Made by a program: the position numbers and the translations under genes. The notes beneath the pieces were generated by a model. The model saw nothing but the letters and a program-made list of their open reading frames with translations. It made no database searches and was not told the origin of the DNA. A stretch of 64,000 bases of DNA from a bacterium (GTDB lineage Bacteria; Electryoneota; RPQS01), in the NCBI GenBank assembly GCA_016702305.1, contig JADJEH010000017.1, positions 186,001 to 250,000 of the forward strand. The letters are read 5' to 3'. Of this stretch, positions 25,065-33,204 are shown one piece after another; the stretch's first letter is position 1, and every line of letters begins with the position of its first letter.

Positions 25065-27584
25065 ATGAATTCTCTTACGCTCATCGCCGAAGCGGCAATG
25101 CTGTTATCACCGGGTGATGCCGCCGCCAAGAACGTCGCGGCAATGCTCGACGGCTACGCCAAGGCCGCCGGACTCTCCGCGCAACTGCGCGATACCGCCG
25201 TGGCTGGGGCGAAGCTGGCCAAAAAGGTCGCCACGAAAAAAGCCACGGCTGAGGATTTGCAGGCGCTCCTTAATTTGCTCTCGCAATTAGAACGAGACGA
25301 GAATCAGGCAGCCGGCTCATCCGTCACCGCGGATCTCGTGGCCGAATATCTGGCCACACAGGGCTCTGTGCTCGAAGATTTTGAAGAAGCAACGATGAAT
25401 CTCACTGCGCAAGGTGAGGCTGGTCTGCGCGCGCTGCGGCGGCAGGTTCACACATGGAAGGGCGAAACCGGCATTATCGGCGTGGATGAGCTCGCGCGGG
25501 AACTTCACAAGATTGAAGACGCGCTGGATAATATCCCCGTAGATCGCTACCCGCAGGTCACCGATGCCCTGCTCGAGCTCAAAGATAATCTCGGCGTCTG
25601 CTTCACCGCGTTGCGCAATGGGGGCTCGGCCAAGCTGAACACCCAGCGCATCCTTGATCTTATGGCCGGAGTCGCCCAGGACAACGACGTGCCGCCTATC
25701 GCGGAATCGCTCCCGGCGGCAGTTGCCGAACCTGAAGCCGCACCCGTTGCCGCCGCTGATCCTGCAAATGTGCTTCCTTACGAACAGCGGCGCGCGCGTC
25801 TGAGCGGCACCAGCGGTGACAACTTCGTAATTCCGTCCGGTGTGGATACTGAATTGGTCGGCGAATTCCGCAACGAAGCCGACGAACACTTTCAGAACAT
25901 CGAGCTCGGCCTGATGAATCTGGAGTCGGCACCTGACGATCTTGAATCCGTCAATAACGTGTTTCGCGCGTTCCATACTGTCAAGGGCGTCGCGAGCTTT
26001 GTCGGCATCAACTACATTACTGAACTGGCCCACAAAGCGGAGAACCTGCTCGACCGTGTGCGCAAAGGCACCCTCGCGCTGGAAGGACCGTTCGTGGATC
26101 TGGCGTTTGAGTCCATGGACCTCTTGCGTCGCATGATTCAATCACTGCCCAACGCCGTCGCCGAAGGCAGCTACCCAGTACCGCCGAACTATGCGGCGTT
26201 GCTTTACCGACTTGAGCATCCCGAAGAGGTCCGCGCGGCCTTTCATGCTTCCGGCGGCGCCGCGGCGCGTGCCGAGCAGGCCGCTGCCGAAGAGCAGGCC
26301 GCAGCGGCAGCCGAAACCGATTCGGAAACCGTCGCGGCTCCCGCGGCTGGTGGTGAACGCAAGAGCGACGCGCAGGCGGCCCCCACCGATGCCACGGTCA
26401 AGGTGAATATGTCGCGCCTCGATGCGCTGATCAATATGGTCGGCGAGCTTGTTATCGCTCAAGCAATGGTCAGCCAAGACCCCGACATCTCGCGTTCCAA
26501 TAACCGCAAGCTCGTGCAGAACGTCGCTCAGCTTGCCAAGATCACGCGCAGCTTGCAGGAACTCGCGCTGTCCATGCGCATGGTGTCGGTCAAGCCTACT
26601 TTCCAGAAAATGGCGCGGCTCGTGCGCGATGTCGCGCGCAAATCGAATAAGATCGTCGAATTCGAAATGTGCGGCGATGACACCGAACTCGACCGCAACA
26701 TGGTCGAGGCGATTGCCGATCCGCTCGTGCACATGGTCCGCAATGCCGTGGATCACGGCGTCGAACCGCCGGACGTACGGATCGCGGCCGGTAAGACGCG
26801 CCACGGACTGGTGACCCTGTCCGCCGAACACGAAGGCGGTTCGGTCGTTATTACCCTGCGCGACGACGGCCGCGGACTGAATCGCGACAAAATTTTGTCC
26901 AAAGCGATCGAGCGCGGCATCATTGATCCCACCGCGCAGATGACGGATCGCGAAATCTATAATTTGATCTTCCTGCCGGGCTTCTCAACCGCCGATAAGA
27001 TCACCGACGTTTCCGGCCGCGGCGTTGGCATGGACGTAGTCCGCACCAACATCGAAAAACTCCGCGGCTCAGTCGAGATTGACTCAACGCCGGGCGAAGG
27101 ATCGGTCTTCCGCGTGCGCTTGCCGCTGACGCTCGCCATTATTGACGGCATGGTCATCCGCGCCGGGTCACAGCGCTTCATTATTCCGACAATCGCCATC
27201 ACCGAATCGCTGCGGCCCGTGCCGCAGGATGTGGTTACGGTGCACGGACGCGGCGAATTGGTCAAATTGCGCGGCGCGCTTCTGCCAGTTTGCCGCTTGC
27301 ATAACGCCTTTGAAATCGCCGACGCCAATCTCTCGCTGACCGAAAGCATTCTGGTCGTCGCCGAAGCCAAAGCAAATCGCGTCGCCATCATGGCCGACGC
27401 ACTGCTCGGACAACAACAGGTCGTCATCAAATCGCTCGGTCAGATGTTCGACGGCATGCCCGGTGTCGCCGGCTGCGCAATTCTGGGCGACGGCCGCATC
27501 AGTTTGATTCTGGATATCGAAGGGCTGCTGCGAGTCTCCCAGGCGACGGCCGGCAGCAGGCTTGAAACGGAAGTCCCCGCATGA
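25065..27584 (+). CDS. cheA: Chemotaxis histidine kinase CheA with two HPt domains
   Basis: 839 residues. HPt1 has RRQVHTWKGETGIIG (His129) and HPt2 has FRAFHTVKGVASFVG (His304). An Ala/Glu-rich linker (about 390-430) precedes the dimerisation helices (VNMSRLDALINMVGELVIA). The HATPase domain carries HMVRNAVDHGVEPP, DDGRGLN and GRGVGMDVV, and the CheW-like P5 domain ends it (LPLTLAIIDGMVI onward). It phosphorylates CheY and CheB-type receivers. The stop overlaps cheR (ATGA). No separate CheW or MCP gene is present here, so receptors must be encoded elsewhere. Confidence 0.95.
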   Translation: MNSLTLIAEAAMLLSPGDAAAKNVAAMLDGYAKAAGLSAQLRDTAVAGAKLAKKVATKKATAEDLQALLNLLSQLERDENQAAGSSVTADLVAEYLATQGSVLEDFEEATMNLTAQGEAGLRALRRQVHTWKGETGIIGVDELARELHKIEDALDNIPVDRYPQVTDALLELKDNLGVCFTALRNGGSAKLNTQRILDLMAGVAQDNDVPPIAESLPAAVAEPEAAPVAAADPANVLPYEQRRARLSGTSGDNFVIPSGVDTELVGEFRNEADEHFQNIELGLMNLESAPDDLESVNNVFRAFHTVKGVASFVGINYITELAHKAENLLDRVRKGTLALEGPFVDLAFESMDLLRRMIQSLPNAVAEGSYPVPPNYAALLYRLEHPEEVRAAFHASGGAAARAEQAAAEEQAAAAAETDSETVAAPAAGGERKSDAQAAPTDATVKVNMSRLDALINMVGELVIAQAMVSQDPDISRSNNRKLVQNVAQLAKITRSLQELALSMRMVSVKPTFQKMARLVRDVARKSNKIVEFEMCGDDTELDRNMVEAIADPLVHMVRNAVDHGVEPPDVRIAAGKTRHGLVTLSAEHEGGSVVITLRDDGRGLNRDKILSKAIERGIIDPTAQMTDREIYNLIFLPGFSTADKITDVSGRGVGMDVVRTNIEKLRGSVEIDSTPGEGSVFRVRLPLTLAIIDGMVIRAGSQRFIIPTIAITESLRPVPQDVVTVHGRGELVKLRGALLPVCRLHNAFEIADANLSLTESILVVAEAKANRVAIMADALLGQQQVVIKSLGQMFDGMPGVAGCAILGDGRISLILDIEGLLRVSQATAGSRLETEVPA

Positions 27585-28438
27585 AAAATCCTACGGCAAC
27601 GGCACTCGGCGCGACACAATCTCTGAAGATCAGCGACGCCGAATTCCGCAAAGCCTCCGAGCTTGTCAAATCGCTGGCCGGAATCAATCTGACTGACGGC
27701 AAACGTGAACTCGTCAGCGCCCGGCTGGCCAAACGGCTGCGCTCGCTCGGACTCGCAACGCTTGACCAGTATCTCGATATCGTGCGCGAAGATCAGACGC
27801 AAGAAGAGCTTGTGCTGATGCTCGACGCGCTCACGACCAACCTGACGAGTTTCTGGCGCGAGTCCGATCACTTCGATTATCTCGCCAACCAGTTGCTGCC
27901 CAAAATCGAAGCGCGCCGCTCGGGCGAGATTCGTGTCTGGTCGGCCGGCTGCTCAACCGGTGAAGAACCGTACAGCCTCGCCATGTGCATCATGGGCAAC
28001 TTGAGCAATCCCAATTCTACCAAACTGCGCATACTGGCCACCGACCTCTCGACGCGCGTGCTGGGCATCGCCAAACGCGGCCACTACGGCCCCGAACGAA
28101 TCAAGAACATTCCGCCCGACTTACGCAACAAGTTCATTACCAAAGAGCGCGGCGACGCGGACGGCGAACTCTTCGCCGTAAATCAACAACTGCGTTCCAC
28201 GATCTCGTTCGCCCGATTGAACTTGATGGAACAGTGGCCAATGAAGGGACCGTTCGACGTCATCTTCTGCCGCAATGTCATGATCTACTTCGATAAGCCC
28301 ACGCAGGCCAGACTCGTCCAGCGCTTCCATGGCCTCCTGCGCAGCGGTGGATGCCTGTTCGTCGGACACTCCGAGAGTCTCGCCGGTGTCCAACATGAAT
28401 ATCGCTACGTCAGACCAACGATTTACGAGAAACCGTGA
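27581..28438 (+). CDS. cheR: Chemotaxis protein methyltransferase CheR
   Basis: 285 residues: N-terminal helical domain (SDAEFRKASELVKSL, LTDGKRELVSARL) and SAM-binding domain with VWSAGCSTGEEPYSLAM, ILATDLSTRVL and FDVIFCRNVMIYFD, the CheR signatures. It methylates glutamates of chemoreceptors using SAM in the cytoplasm. It is translationally coupled to cheA upstream (ATGA) and to cheD downstream (GTGA). Confidence 0.96.
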   Translation: MKNPTATALGATQSLKISDAEFRKASELVKSLAGINLTDGKRELVSARLAKRLRSLGLATLDQYLDIVREDQTQEELVLMLDALTTNLTSFWRESDHFDYLANQLLPKIEARRSGEIRVWSAGCSTGEEPYSLAMCIMGNLSNPNSTKLRILATDLSTRVLGIAKRGHYGPERIKNIPPDLRNKFITKERGDADGELFAVNQQLRSTISFARLNLMEQWPMKGPFDVIFCRNVMIYFDKPTQARLVQRFHGLLRSGGCLFVGHSESLAGVQHEYRYVRPTIYEKP

Positions 28439-28938
28439 GCTTACTTGCAACTACACAGGCGAAACGCCTGATCGTTGGCGTCGCCGACATGAAAATCGGT
28501 CGCGGAGCCGGCAACTCCATTGTCACGCACGCGCTGGGGTCCTGTATCGGGATCGCCGTGTATGACCCCGGCACCCAGATCGGCGGCATGCTGCATTTCA
28601 TGCTGCCCGATTCCACCGTCAACCCCGGACGCGCGGAAGGTAATCCGTATATGTTCGCCGACACCGGAATACCGCTGTTCCTCGCCCAGCTCTACAAACA
28701 GGGCGCGGCCAAACAGCGGCTGATCGTCAAAGTCGCGGGCGGCGCGCAGTTTGTGGATCATAAGGATTTCTTCGCCATCGGCAAACGCAACTACACCGCC
28801 ATGCGCAAGATCTTCTGGAAAGAAGGTCTGCTCTGCAAGGGGGAGCACGTCGGCGGCACCATCTCGCGCACGCTCTACCTTGATTTGGCCACGGGCAAAA
28901 CGTGGTTCACCAATGCCGGACAGGAGGTGGAATTGTGA
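28435..28938 (+). CDS. cheD: Chemoreceptor glutamine deamidase CheD
   Basis: 167 residues from a GTG overlapping the cheR stop. The catalytic set is intact with family spacing: Thr31, Cys37 in ALGSCIGIAV and His54 in GGMLHFMLPDS. CheD deamidates receptor glutamines and can be held by CheC-type phosphatases; a CheX-like gene lies three genes downstream. It overlaps the HDOD gene by 4 nt (GTGA). Confidence 0.95.
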   Translation: MSLLATTQAKRLIVGVADMKIGRGAGNSIVTHALGSCIGIAVYDPGTQIGGMLHFMLPDSTVNPGRAEGNPYMFADTGIPLFLAQLYKQGAAKQRLIVKVAGGAQFVDHKDFFAIGKRNYTAMRKIFWKEGLLCKGEHVGGTISRTLYLDLATGKTWFTNAGQEVEL

Positions 28939-29813
28939 TCTCCATTGCCGCCATCTCGCTTGACATTGAACGGCTTGAACCGATCTCGCCGACGGTACCC
29001 CGGCTGGCGGGTATCATCGCCGACGACGAGTCGAGTCTTGACGACATCTGCCGCGTGATCGAATACGATCCCGCCCTGACCGCAAATTGTCTGAAACTCG
29101 CCAACTCCGCGTACTTCGCGTCACCCGCGCCGGTGAACACCGTGCGCGAAGCCGTTCTGAAGATCGGCGCCGGACGGATTTTGCAGGACGCCGTCGGCCG
29201 CGAAGTGGGCCCGCGCTATCTGCGACCGCTGCCCGCGTACGAAATGGAAGAGCTCGAATTGTGGCAGCATTCGATCGCCGCCGCCACCGCCGCGTCACTC
29301 CTGCCGCGCTATGCCACGGTTGCCATTCCACCAATGGCGTTCACCGCGTCATTGCTGCACGACCTCGGCAAGTTGATCATCGCGCGTCATTTGGATGAAG
29401 AGTCCCGCCGCGAAATTCGCAGCGCCGTGAATGATCAACATCTCACGTATGTCGTCGCCGAACGGCTGGTGCTCGGATTCGATCATGCACAGATCGGCGG
29501 ACTCGTGGCTCGCCGCTGGCGCTTCCCCGACGAGTTGGCCAACTGCATCACGTGGCACCATCTGCCGCGCCGCGCCAACATCGCCAGCCCGGCCCTTGAC
29601 GCCGTTCACATCGCCAATGCCGTCGCCAAAACCATCGGCACCGGTCTCGGAGTGGAAGGCATGAACATGCAGGTCGAAACCGCCTCCGTGGAGGCGCTGG
29701 GCTTGACCTTGCATTCGCTCGAAGCGCTCTGCGCGCAAACTATGATGGAATTACCTCGTACTCTGGAACTATTTGAGGACGTTCACAGTGGCGTACAACA
29801 TACTCATCGTTGA
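28935..29813 (+). CDS. HDOD-domain signalling protein
   Basis: 292 residues from a GTG overlapping the cheD stop. The HDOD domain spans roughly 15-215: VPRLAGIIADD, YDPALTANCLKLANSA, VREAVLKIGAGRILQDAV, and the HD-type LLHDLGKLIIARHL and GFDHAQIGGLVARRW. HDOD proteins are non-catalytic relatives of HD phosphohydrolases used in signalling, often next to receivers. Its place between cheD and cheY points to a part in the same pathway; the exact role is unknown. Its end overlaps cheY by 26 nt. Confidence 0.88.
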   Translation: MISIAAISLDIERLEPISPTVPRLAGIIADDESSLDDICRVIEYDPALTANCLKLANSAYFASPAPVNTVREAVLKIGAGRILQDAVGREVGPRYLRPLPAYEMEELELWQHSIAAATAASLLPRYATVAIPPMAFTASLLHDLGKLIIARHLDEESRREIRSAVNDQHLTYVVAERLVLGFDHAQIGGLVARRWRFPDELANCITWHHLPRRANIASPALDAVHIANAVAKTIGTGLGVEGMNMQVETASVEALGLTLHSLEALCAQTMMELPRTLELFEDVHSGVQHTHR

Positions 29814-30186
29814 TGACTCCGCGCTGACGCGCACCGTGATGGAACGCACCGTACGCATGTGCGGCGTGGAAGTCAGTGAAATCCGCATGGCCGAACACGG
29901 CAAAGCTGCGCTCGATGCCCTCAACGGCTTCTGGCCTGACATCGTGTTCTGCGATATTAACATGCCTGTCATGGACGGGCTGCAATTCGTCCAAGCCCTT
30001 CAGAACAGCGAGGAATGGCACGACCTGCCCGTCGTTATCGTCTCGACCGAAGGCAGCGAAACCCGCATGGAAGAGCTGCGCCGATCCGGCGTGCAAGGAT
30101 ACATCCGCAAACCGTTCGCGCCCGAAGAAGTCGCGGCCATGATTCAGCAAATCCTGGGAGTGCAGAGCAATGCAGGTCAATTCTGA
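29788..30186 (+). CDS. cheY: CheY-type single-domain response regulator
   Basis: 132 residues from the GTG at 29788, which has GAGG 9 nt upstream; a TTG at 29773 is the alternative. Receiver residues: Asp pair in ILIVDDSALTR, phosphoacceptor Asp56 in VFCDINMPVMDG, Ser/Thr in VVIVSTEGSE and Lys in GYIRKPFAPEE. It should carry phosphate from CheA to a motor or other output. It overlaps the HDOD gene upstream and the CheX-like gene downstream. Confidence 0.93.
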   Translation: MAYNILIVDDSALTRTVMERTVRMCGVEVSEIRMAEHGKAALDALNGFWPDIVFCDINMPVMDGLQFVQALQNSEEWHDLPVVIVSTEGSETRMEELRRSGVQGYIRKPFAPEEVAAMIQQILGVQSNAGQF

Positions 30187-30634
30187 GCAGGCCATTCTCG
30201 AAAGCGCCAGCCGCGTCTTCGAGACCTCGGCTTTCTTGTCCGTCGCACCGCTGCATGGAAACGAAGAGCTCGCCGACCCTGATCAGTCGGCTACAATGAC
30301 GTTCCGCGGCGCCGCCGCCGGACGCGTCTCGCTGCGCGTCTCATCGGAAATGCTGGATATGATCGCCAATAACCTCCTCGAACCCAGTGAGGATCCCAAC
30401 GAGCAGGCGCAGCGCCGCGGCGATGTGCTCAAGGAAATGCTCAATATGCTCTGCGGCAACTTACTCACCGAGTTCTTCGGCGCGGAACCCGTCTTCGACC
30501 TCAGCCCGCCGGAACTGCTGGGTAACGACGAGCTGCCGCCGCCGTCGTCCCAAGATATGCATCGCCTGCTCATGAATGTGGAAGACACGCTGGCCGAGGT
30601 GCTCTTCGAAGTCCAAGAACGCACGAACTGCTGA
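30170..30634 (+). CDS. CheX/CheC-like CheY-P phosphatase
   Basis: 154 residues. The central helix GDVLKEMLNMLCGNLLTEFFG holds the E-x2-N...GN pattern of the CheC/CheX/FliY phosphatase family, after the beta segment ATMTFRGAAAGRVSL. The acidic proline stretch NDELPPPSSQD is unusual. It most likely removes phosphate from CheY. It overlaps cheY by 17 nt. The single clear phosphatase helix fits CheX better than CheC, which has two. Confidence 0.8.
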   Translation: MQVNSEQAILESASRVFETSAFLSVAPLHGNEELADPDQSATMTFRGAAAGRVSLRVSSEMLDMIANNLLEPSEDPNEQAQRRGDVLKEMLNMLCGNLLTEFFGAEPVFDLSPPELLGNDELPPPSSQDMHRLLMNVEDTLAEVLFEVQERTNC

Positions 30635-30643
30635 GCGCACCCC

Positions 30644-31660
30644 ATGGTAAAAGTTCTGGTCGTTGATGATTCCGCGCTCGTGCGCCGTGTGCTTACCGAA
30701 GAGCTGGCCCGCGATCCCGAAATCCAAGTCGTCGGTTCTGCGCCGGACCCGTATGTCGCCCGCGACAAGATCCTCTCGCTCGCGCCTGATGTCATCACAC
30801 TCGATATCGAAATGCCGCGCATGGACGGGCTCTCTTTCCTGCGCAAGCTGATGAAGCATAAACCCATGCCGGTCATCGTCGTCTCGTCGCTCACGCCCAA
30901 GGGCAGCGAAATGGCCGTGGATGCGCTGGCCCTCGGCGCTGTGGATGTGCTCTGTAAACCCGGCGAAGCCTATTCGATCGGCGAGCTCTCCAAAGAGCTG
31001 ACTTATCGCGTCAAAGCCGCCGCCCGAGCCCGTATCCGCACCCAGCCCGAGGCAGGCGGAACACCCGTCAAGCCCATGGAATCACTCAAGGCAACAACCC
31101 TCAAAATTATCGCCATTGGCGCCTCCACCGGCGGCACTGAAGCTCTGCGTGATGTGCTGCAACGATTTCCCGCCAATGCGCCGCCTACCGTGATCGTGCA
31201 GCATATGCCTGAGAAATTCACCAAGGCGTTCGCCGACCGCCTGAACAGCCTGTGCGCGATTGAAGTGCGCGAAGCGCAGGATCACGATACACTCCGGCCC
31301 GGATTAGCGCTGATTGCTCCTGGCAACAAACACATGCTGCTCGAGCGCAGCGGCGCCGTCTATTCCGTGGCGGTCAAAGACGGACCGCGCGTACACCACC
31401 AGCGCCCGGCCGTGGATGTGTTGTTTAGGTCCGTGGCGCGCGTGGCCGGCAAGAACGCGGTCGGTGCCATCCTCACTGGCATGGGAGCCGACGGGGCCGA
31501 CGGTATGCTCGAAATGAAACAGGCAGGAGCCAGAACGGTGGCCCAGGACGAGCGCTCCTGCGTCGTCTTCGGCATGCCCAAAGAGGCCATCGCCCGGGGC
31601 GGCGTGGACGCGATTCTCCCACTCGAACAGATCGCTCAGGGAATCATGAGCAAACTTTAG
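30644..31660 (+). CDS. cheB: Chemotaxis methylesterase/deamidase CheB
   Basis: 338 residues: receiver domain (VLVVDDSALVRR; Asp54 in VITLDIEMPRMDG; LCKPGE) and C-terminal methylesterase with catalytic Ser in IAIGASTGGTEAL, His in VIVQHMPEKF and Asp in GMGADGADGM. It demethylates or deamidates chemoreceptors when phosphorylated by CheA. It closes the chemosensory operon, 9 bp after the CheX-like gene, and is followed by a hairpin at 31696-31723. Confidence 0.96.
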   Translation: MVKVLVVDDSALVRRVLTEELARDPEIQVVGSAPDPYVARDKILSLAPDVITLDIEMPRMDGLSFLRKLMKHKPMPVIVVSSLTPKGSEMAVDALALGAVDVLCKPGEAYSIGELSKELTYRVKAAARARIRTQPEAGGTPVKPMESLKATTLKIIAIGASTGGTEALRDVLQRFPANAPPTVIVQHMPEKFTKAFADRLNSLCAIEVREAQDHDTLRPGLALIAPGNKHMLLERSGAVYSVAVKDGPRVHHQRPAVDVLFRSVARVAGKNAVGAILTGMGADGADGMLEMKQAGARTVAQDERSCVVFGMPKEAIARGGVDAILPLEQIAQGIMSKL

Positions 31661-31695
31661 AATTACTTGCGATTCTGCCTGAAAAGGCGTATGTT

Positions 31696-31723
31696 AGCCC
31701 TCGTTCCAAATTGAACGAGGGCT
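31696..31723 (+). terminator. Hairpin: cheB terminator that also covers the next gene's ribosome site
   Basis: An 11-bp perfect stem (AGCCCTCGTTC / GAACGAGGGCT) with a 6-nt loop lies 36 bp after cheB and only 4 bp before the lipoprotein ATG at 31728. The best ribosome site for that gene, GAGGG, is inside the 3' arm. It may terminate che transcription, gate translation of the lipoprotein, or both. Confidence 0.7.
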
Positions 31724-31727
31724 TTCT

Positions 31728-32387
31728 ATGTTTAAGATTTTGCTGGTATTGTGCTGTATGGTCTGGGCCGTGGGATGCGTCCCCGAAAAACCGCAGAAAA
31801 AAGCGGATTCAGCACCGAATGAACAGAAAATGAATGAACGTCCGATGGGCGACCGGCAAATGGGCGACCGACCTGCTAATCCCCATGAGACCTCTGGTCC
31901 CGGACTCGATGTCAACAGCTTGATGGCTGACCTCCCGGCCGGATGGAGCAAAACCCAGCCTTCGTCGAACATGCGCCTCGCCCAGGCCGCACTCGCACGC
32001 TCGGACGGCGACAACGCCGACGGTGAACTGGCCGTGTTCCACTTCCCCGGTACCGGCGGCAGCGCCATGGCCAACCTCGAACGCTGGCAGGGCCAGATGA
32101 AGGGGCCGCACGGCGAGCCCGGTGCCTCGGTCGCCAAGACCGACACCATGCGCTTGGACAATGGTATTCTCGTGATCACTACGGATATCTCCGGTACGCT
32201 GCTGCCCTCCACGATGGGCGCCGGCCCCTCAACGGAGCAGGCCAACTACCGCATGATCGCTTCGGTGCTCGAAACACCCGCCGGGAATTTCTTCCTGAAG
32301 CTCACCGGCCCGCAGAAGACTATCGCCGCCAACACCGATAAGTACCGCGCCTTCATTAAGCGCGCCAAACTCGGCGGCGACGCGTAG
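31728..32387 (+). CDS. Putative lipoprotein, unknown function
   Basis: 219 residues. The signal peptide MFKILLVLCCMVWAVGC ends in a lipobox with Cys17. A polar linker with the near-repeat RPMGDRQMGDRP follows, then a globular domain beginning around residue 62 (SLMADLPAGW) that contains alternating strands and ends KYRAFIKRAKLGGDA. I do not recognise the family. Anchoring in the inner or outer membrane is expected. It sits between the che operon and a strong bidirectional terminator. Confidence 0.75.
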   Translation: MFKILLVLCCMVWAVGCVPEKPQKKADSAPNEQKMNERPMGDRQMGDRPANPHETSGPGLDVNSLMADLPAGWSKTQPSSNMRLAQAALARSDGDNADGELAVFHFPGTGGSAMANLERWQGQMKGPHGEPGASVAKTDTMRLDNGILVITTDISGTLLPSTMGAGPSTEQANYRMIASVLETPAGNFFLKLTGPQKTIAANTDKYRAFIKRAKLGGDA

Positions 32388-32410
32388 TCCTAATCGGCCA
32401 AGATGACTTA

Positions 32411-32477
32411 GCCCCCGGCCTTCGGCTGGGGGCGCTTCTTCTGCACGAAAAACGCCCGGCTTGCGCCGGGCGTTTTT
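32411..32477. terminator. Two adjacent hairpins; the second is a bidirectional terminator
   Basis: The first hairpin (32411-32433) has a 10-bp GC-rich stem with one G-U pair, a TTC loop and GCTTCTT after it. The second (32448-32477) has a 13-bp perfect stem whose arms include AAAAACGCCCGGC, with loop TTGC and T-runs on both strands. It serves the lipoprotein gene (plus) and the CBS gene (minus). Confidence 0.9.
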
Positions 32478-32506
32478 GCATACTGGTCGCGCGATCCCGC
32501 GTTCGT

Positions 32507-32947
32507 CTACGCCGGATATCTTCCCAGGACCAGGTTTTCCATCTGTTGCTTGTGGTACTCTGTCTCGTCCAACCGGGCCTTAACCAGGTCGCCAATCGAG
32601 ATCATTCCCACCAATCCGCTGTGATTTACCACCGGCAAGTGCCGAATCCTGTGCGATGTCATGGTCGCCATCGCTTCGTCCACAGTGTCATCAGGCTTGC
32701 CCGTGATGACGTCCCGTGTCATGAACTCGCCCACCTTGAGCTTGACCAGTTCACCGGCGTTCCGCGAGATCAATCGCAGAATATCGCGCTCTGAGAATAT
32801 CCCCACCAGCCGATCGCTGGTATCGAGGATTGCCAAGGCACCAATGTTGTGCGAGACCAGCGTCTCGACCGCCGACAACACCGGATCCGACTCGTGGGCC
32901 ATATGGACCCGCGTCCCTTTTTCAAACAGAACTTCGGCCAGCTTCAC
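32507..32947 (-). CDS. Two-CBS-domain protein
   Basis: 146 residues from a GTG with GGGAGG 8 nt upstream. CBS1 (about 10-60) has AVETLVSHNIGALAILD and LVGIFSERDILR; CBS2 (about 75-128) has VGEFMTRDVITGKPDD, MTSHRIRHLPVV and LVGMISIGDLVK. Such stand-alone CBS pairs bind adenosine nucleotides or SAM and regulate partners. No partner is adjacent. It has its own promoter (32983-33012) and a bidirectional terminator at 32448-32477. Confidence 0.92.
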   Translation of the reverse strand: MKLAEVLFEKGTRVHMAHESDPVLSAVETLVSHNIGALAILDTSDRLVGIFSERDILRLISRNAGELVKLKVGEFMTRDVITGKPDDTVDEAMATMTSHRIRHLPVVNHSGLVGMISIGDLVKARLDETEYHKQQMENLVLGRYPA

Positions 32948-32982
32948 TCCCGTAGCCTCCCTGTCGTGGAACCGTTATCTCA

Positions 32983-33012
32983 AATATAGGAGTCCACGTG
33001 CCGCAAAGTCAA
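32983..33012 (-). promoter_or_regulatory. Sigma70-type promoter of the CBS gene
   Basis: On the minus strand TTGACT (33012-33007), an 18-bp spacer and TATATT (32988-32983) lie about 36 bp before the GTG start. Confidence 0.75.
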
Positions 33013-33133
33013 GCGTTTTCTTGGGTCAAAAAAAATTCCCTAAGACTTGTTATTCCATATCCTACACCTTTTCACCTTGATAAAAGTTTGTGAAATGGCA
33101 CGACCGGATGGCCCAAGAGGTACAGCCAAACGC

Positions 33134-33163
33134 AACGCGGCGGCCCAGACGGGTCGCCGCGTT
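33134..33163 (-). terminator. Hairpin after the secreted protease gene
   Basis: A 13-bp stem with one G-T pair (AACGCGGCG... / ...CGCCGCGTT) and a 4-nt loop lies 41 bp after the stop codon at 33205. The T-run after it is weak. The remaining 33013-33133 shows only AT-rich promoter-like sequence. Confidence 0.6.
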
Positions 33164-33204
33164 CTTGTTGTTCCGATTGTCCCAAGCGCCTGCGTCAGCG
33201 CTGG

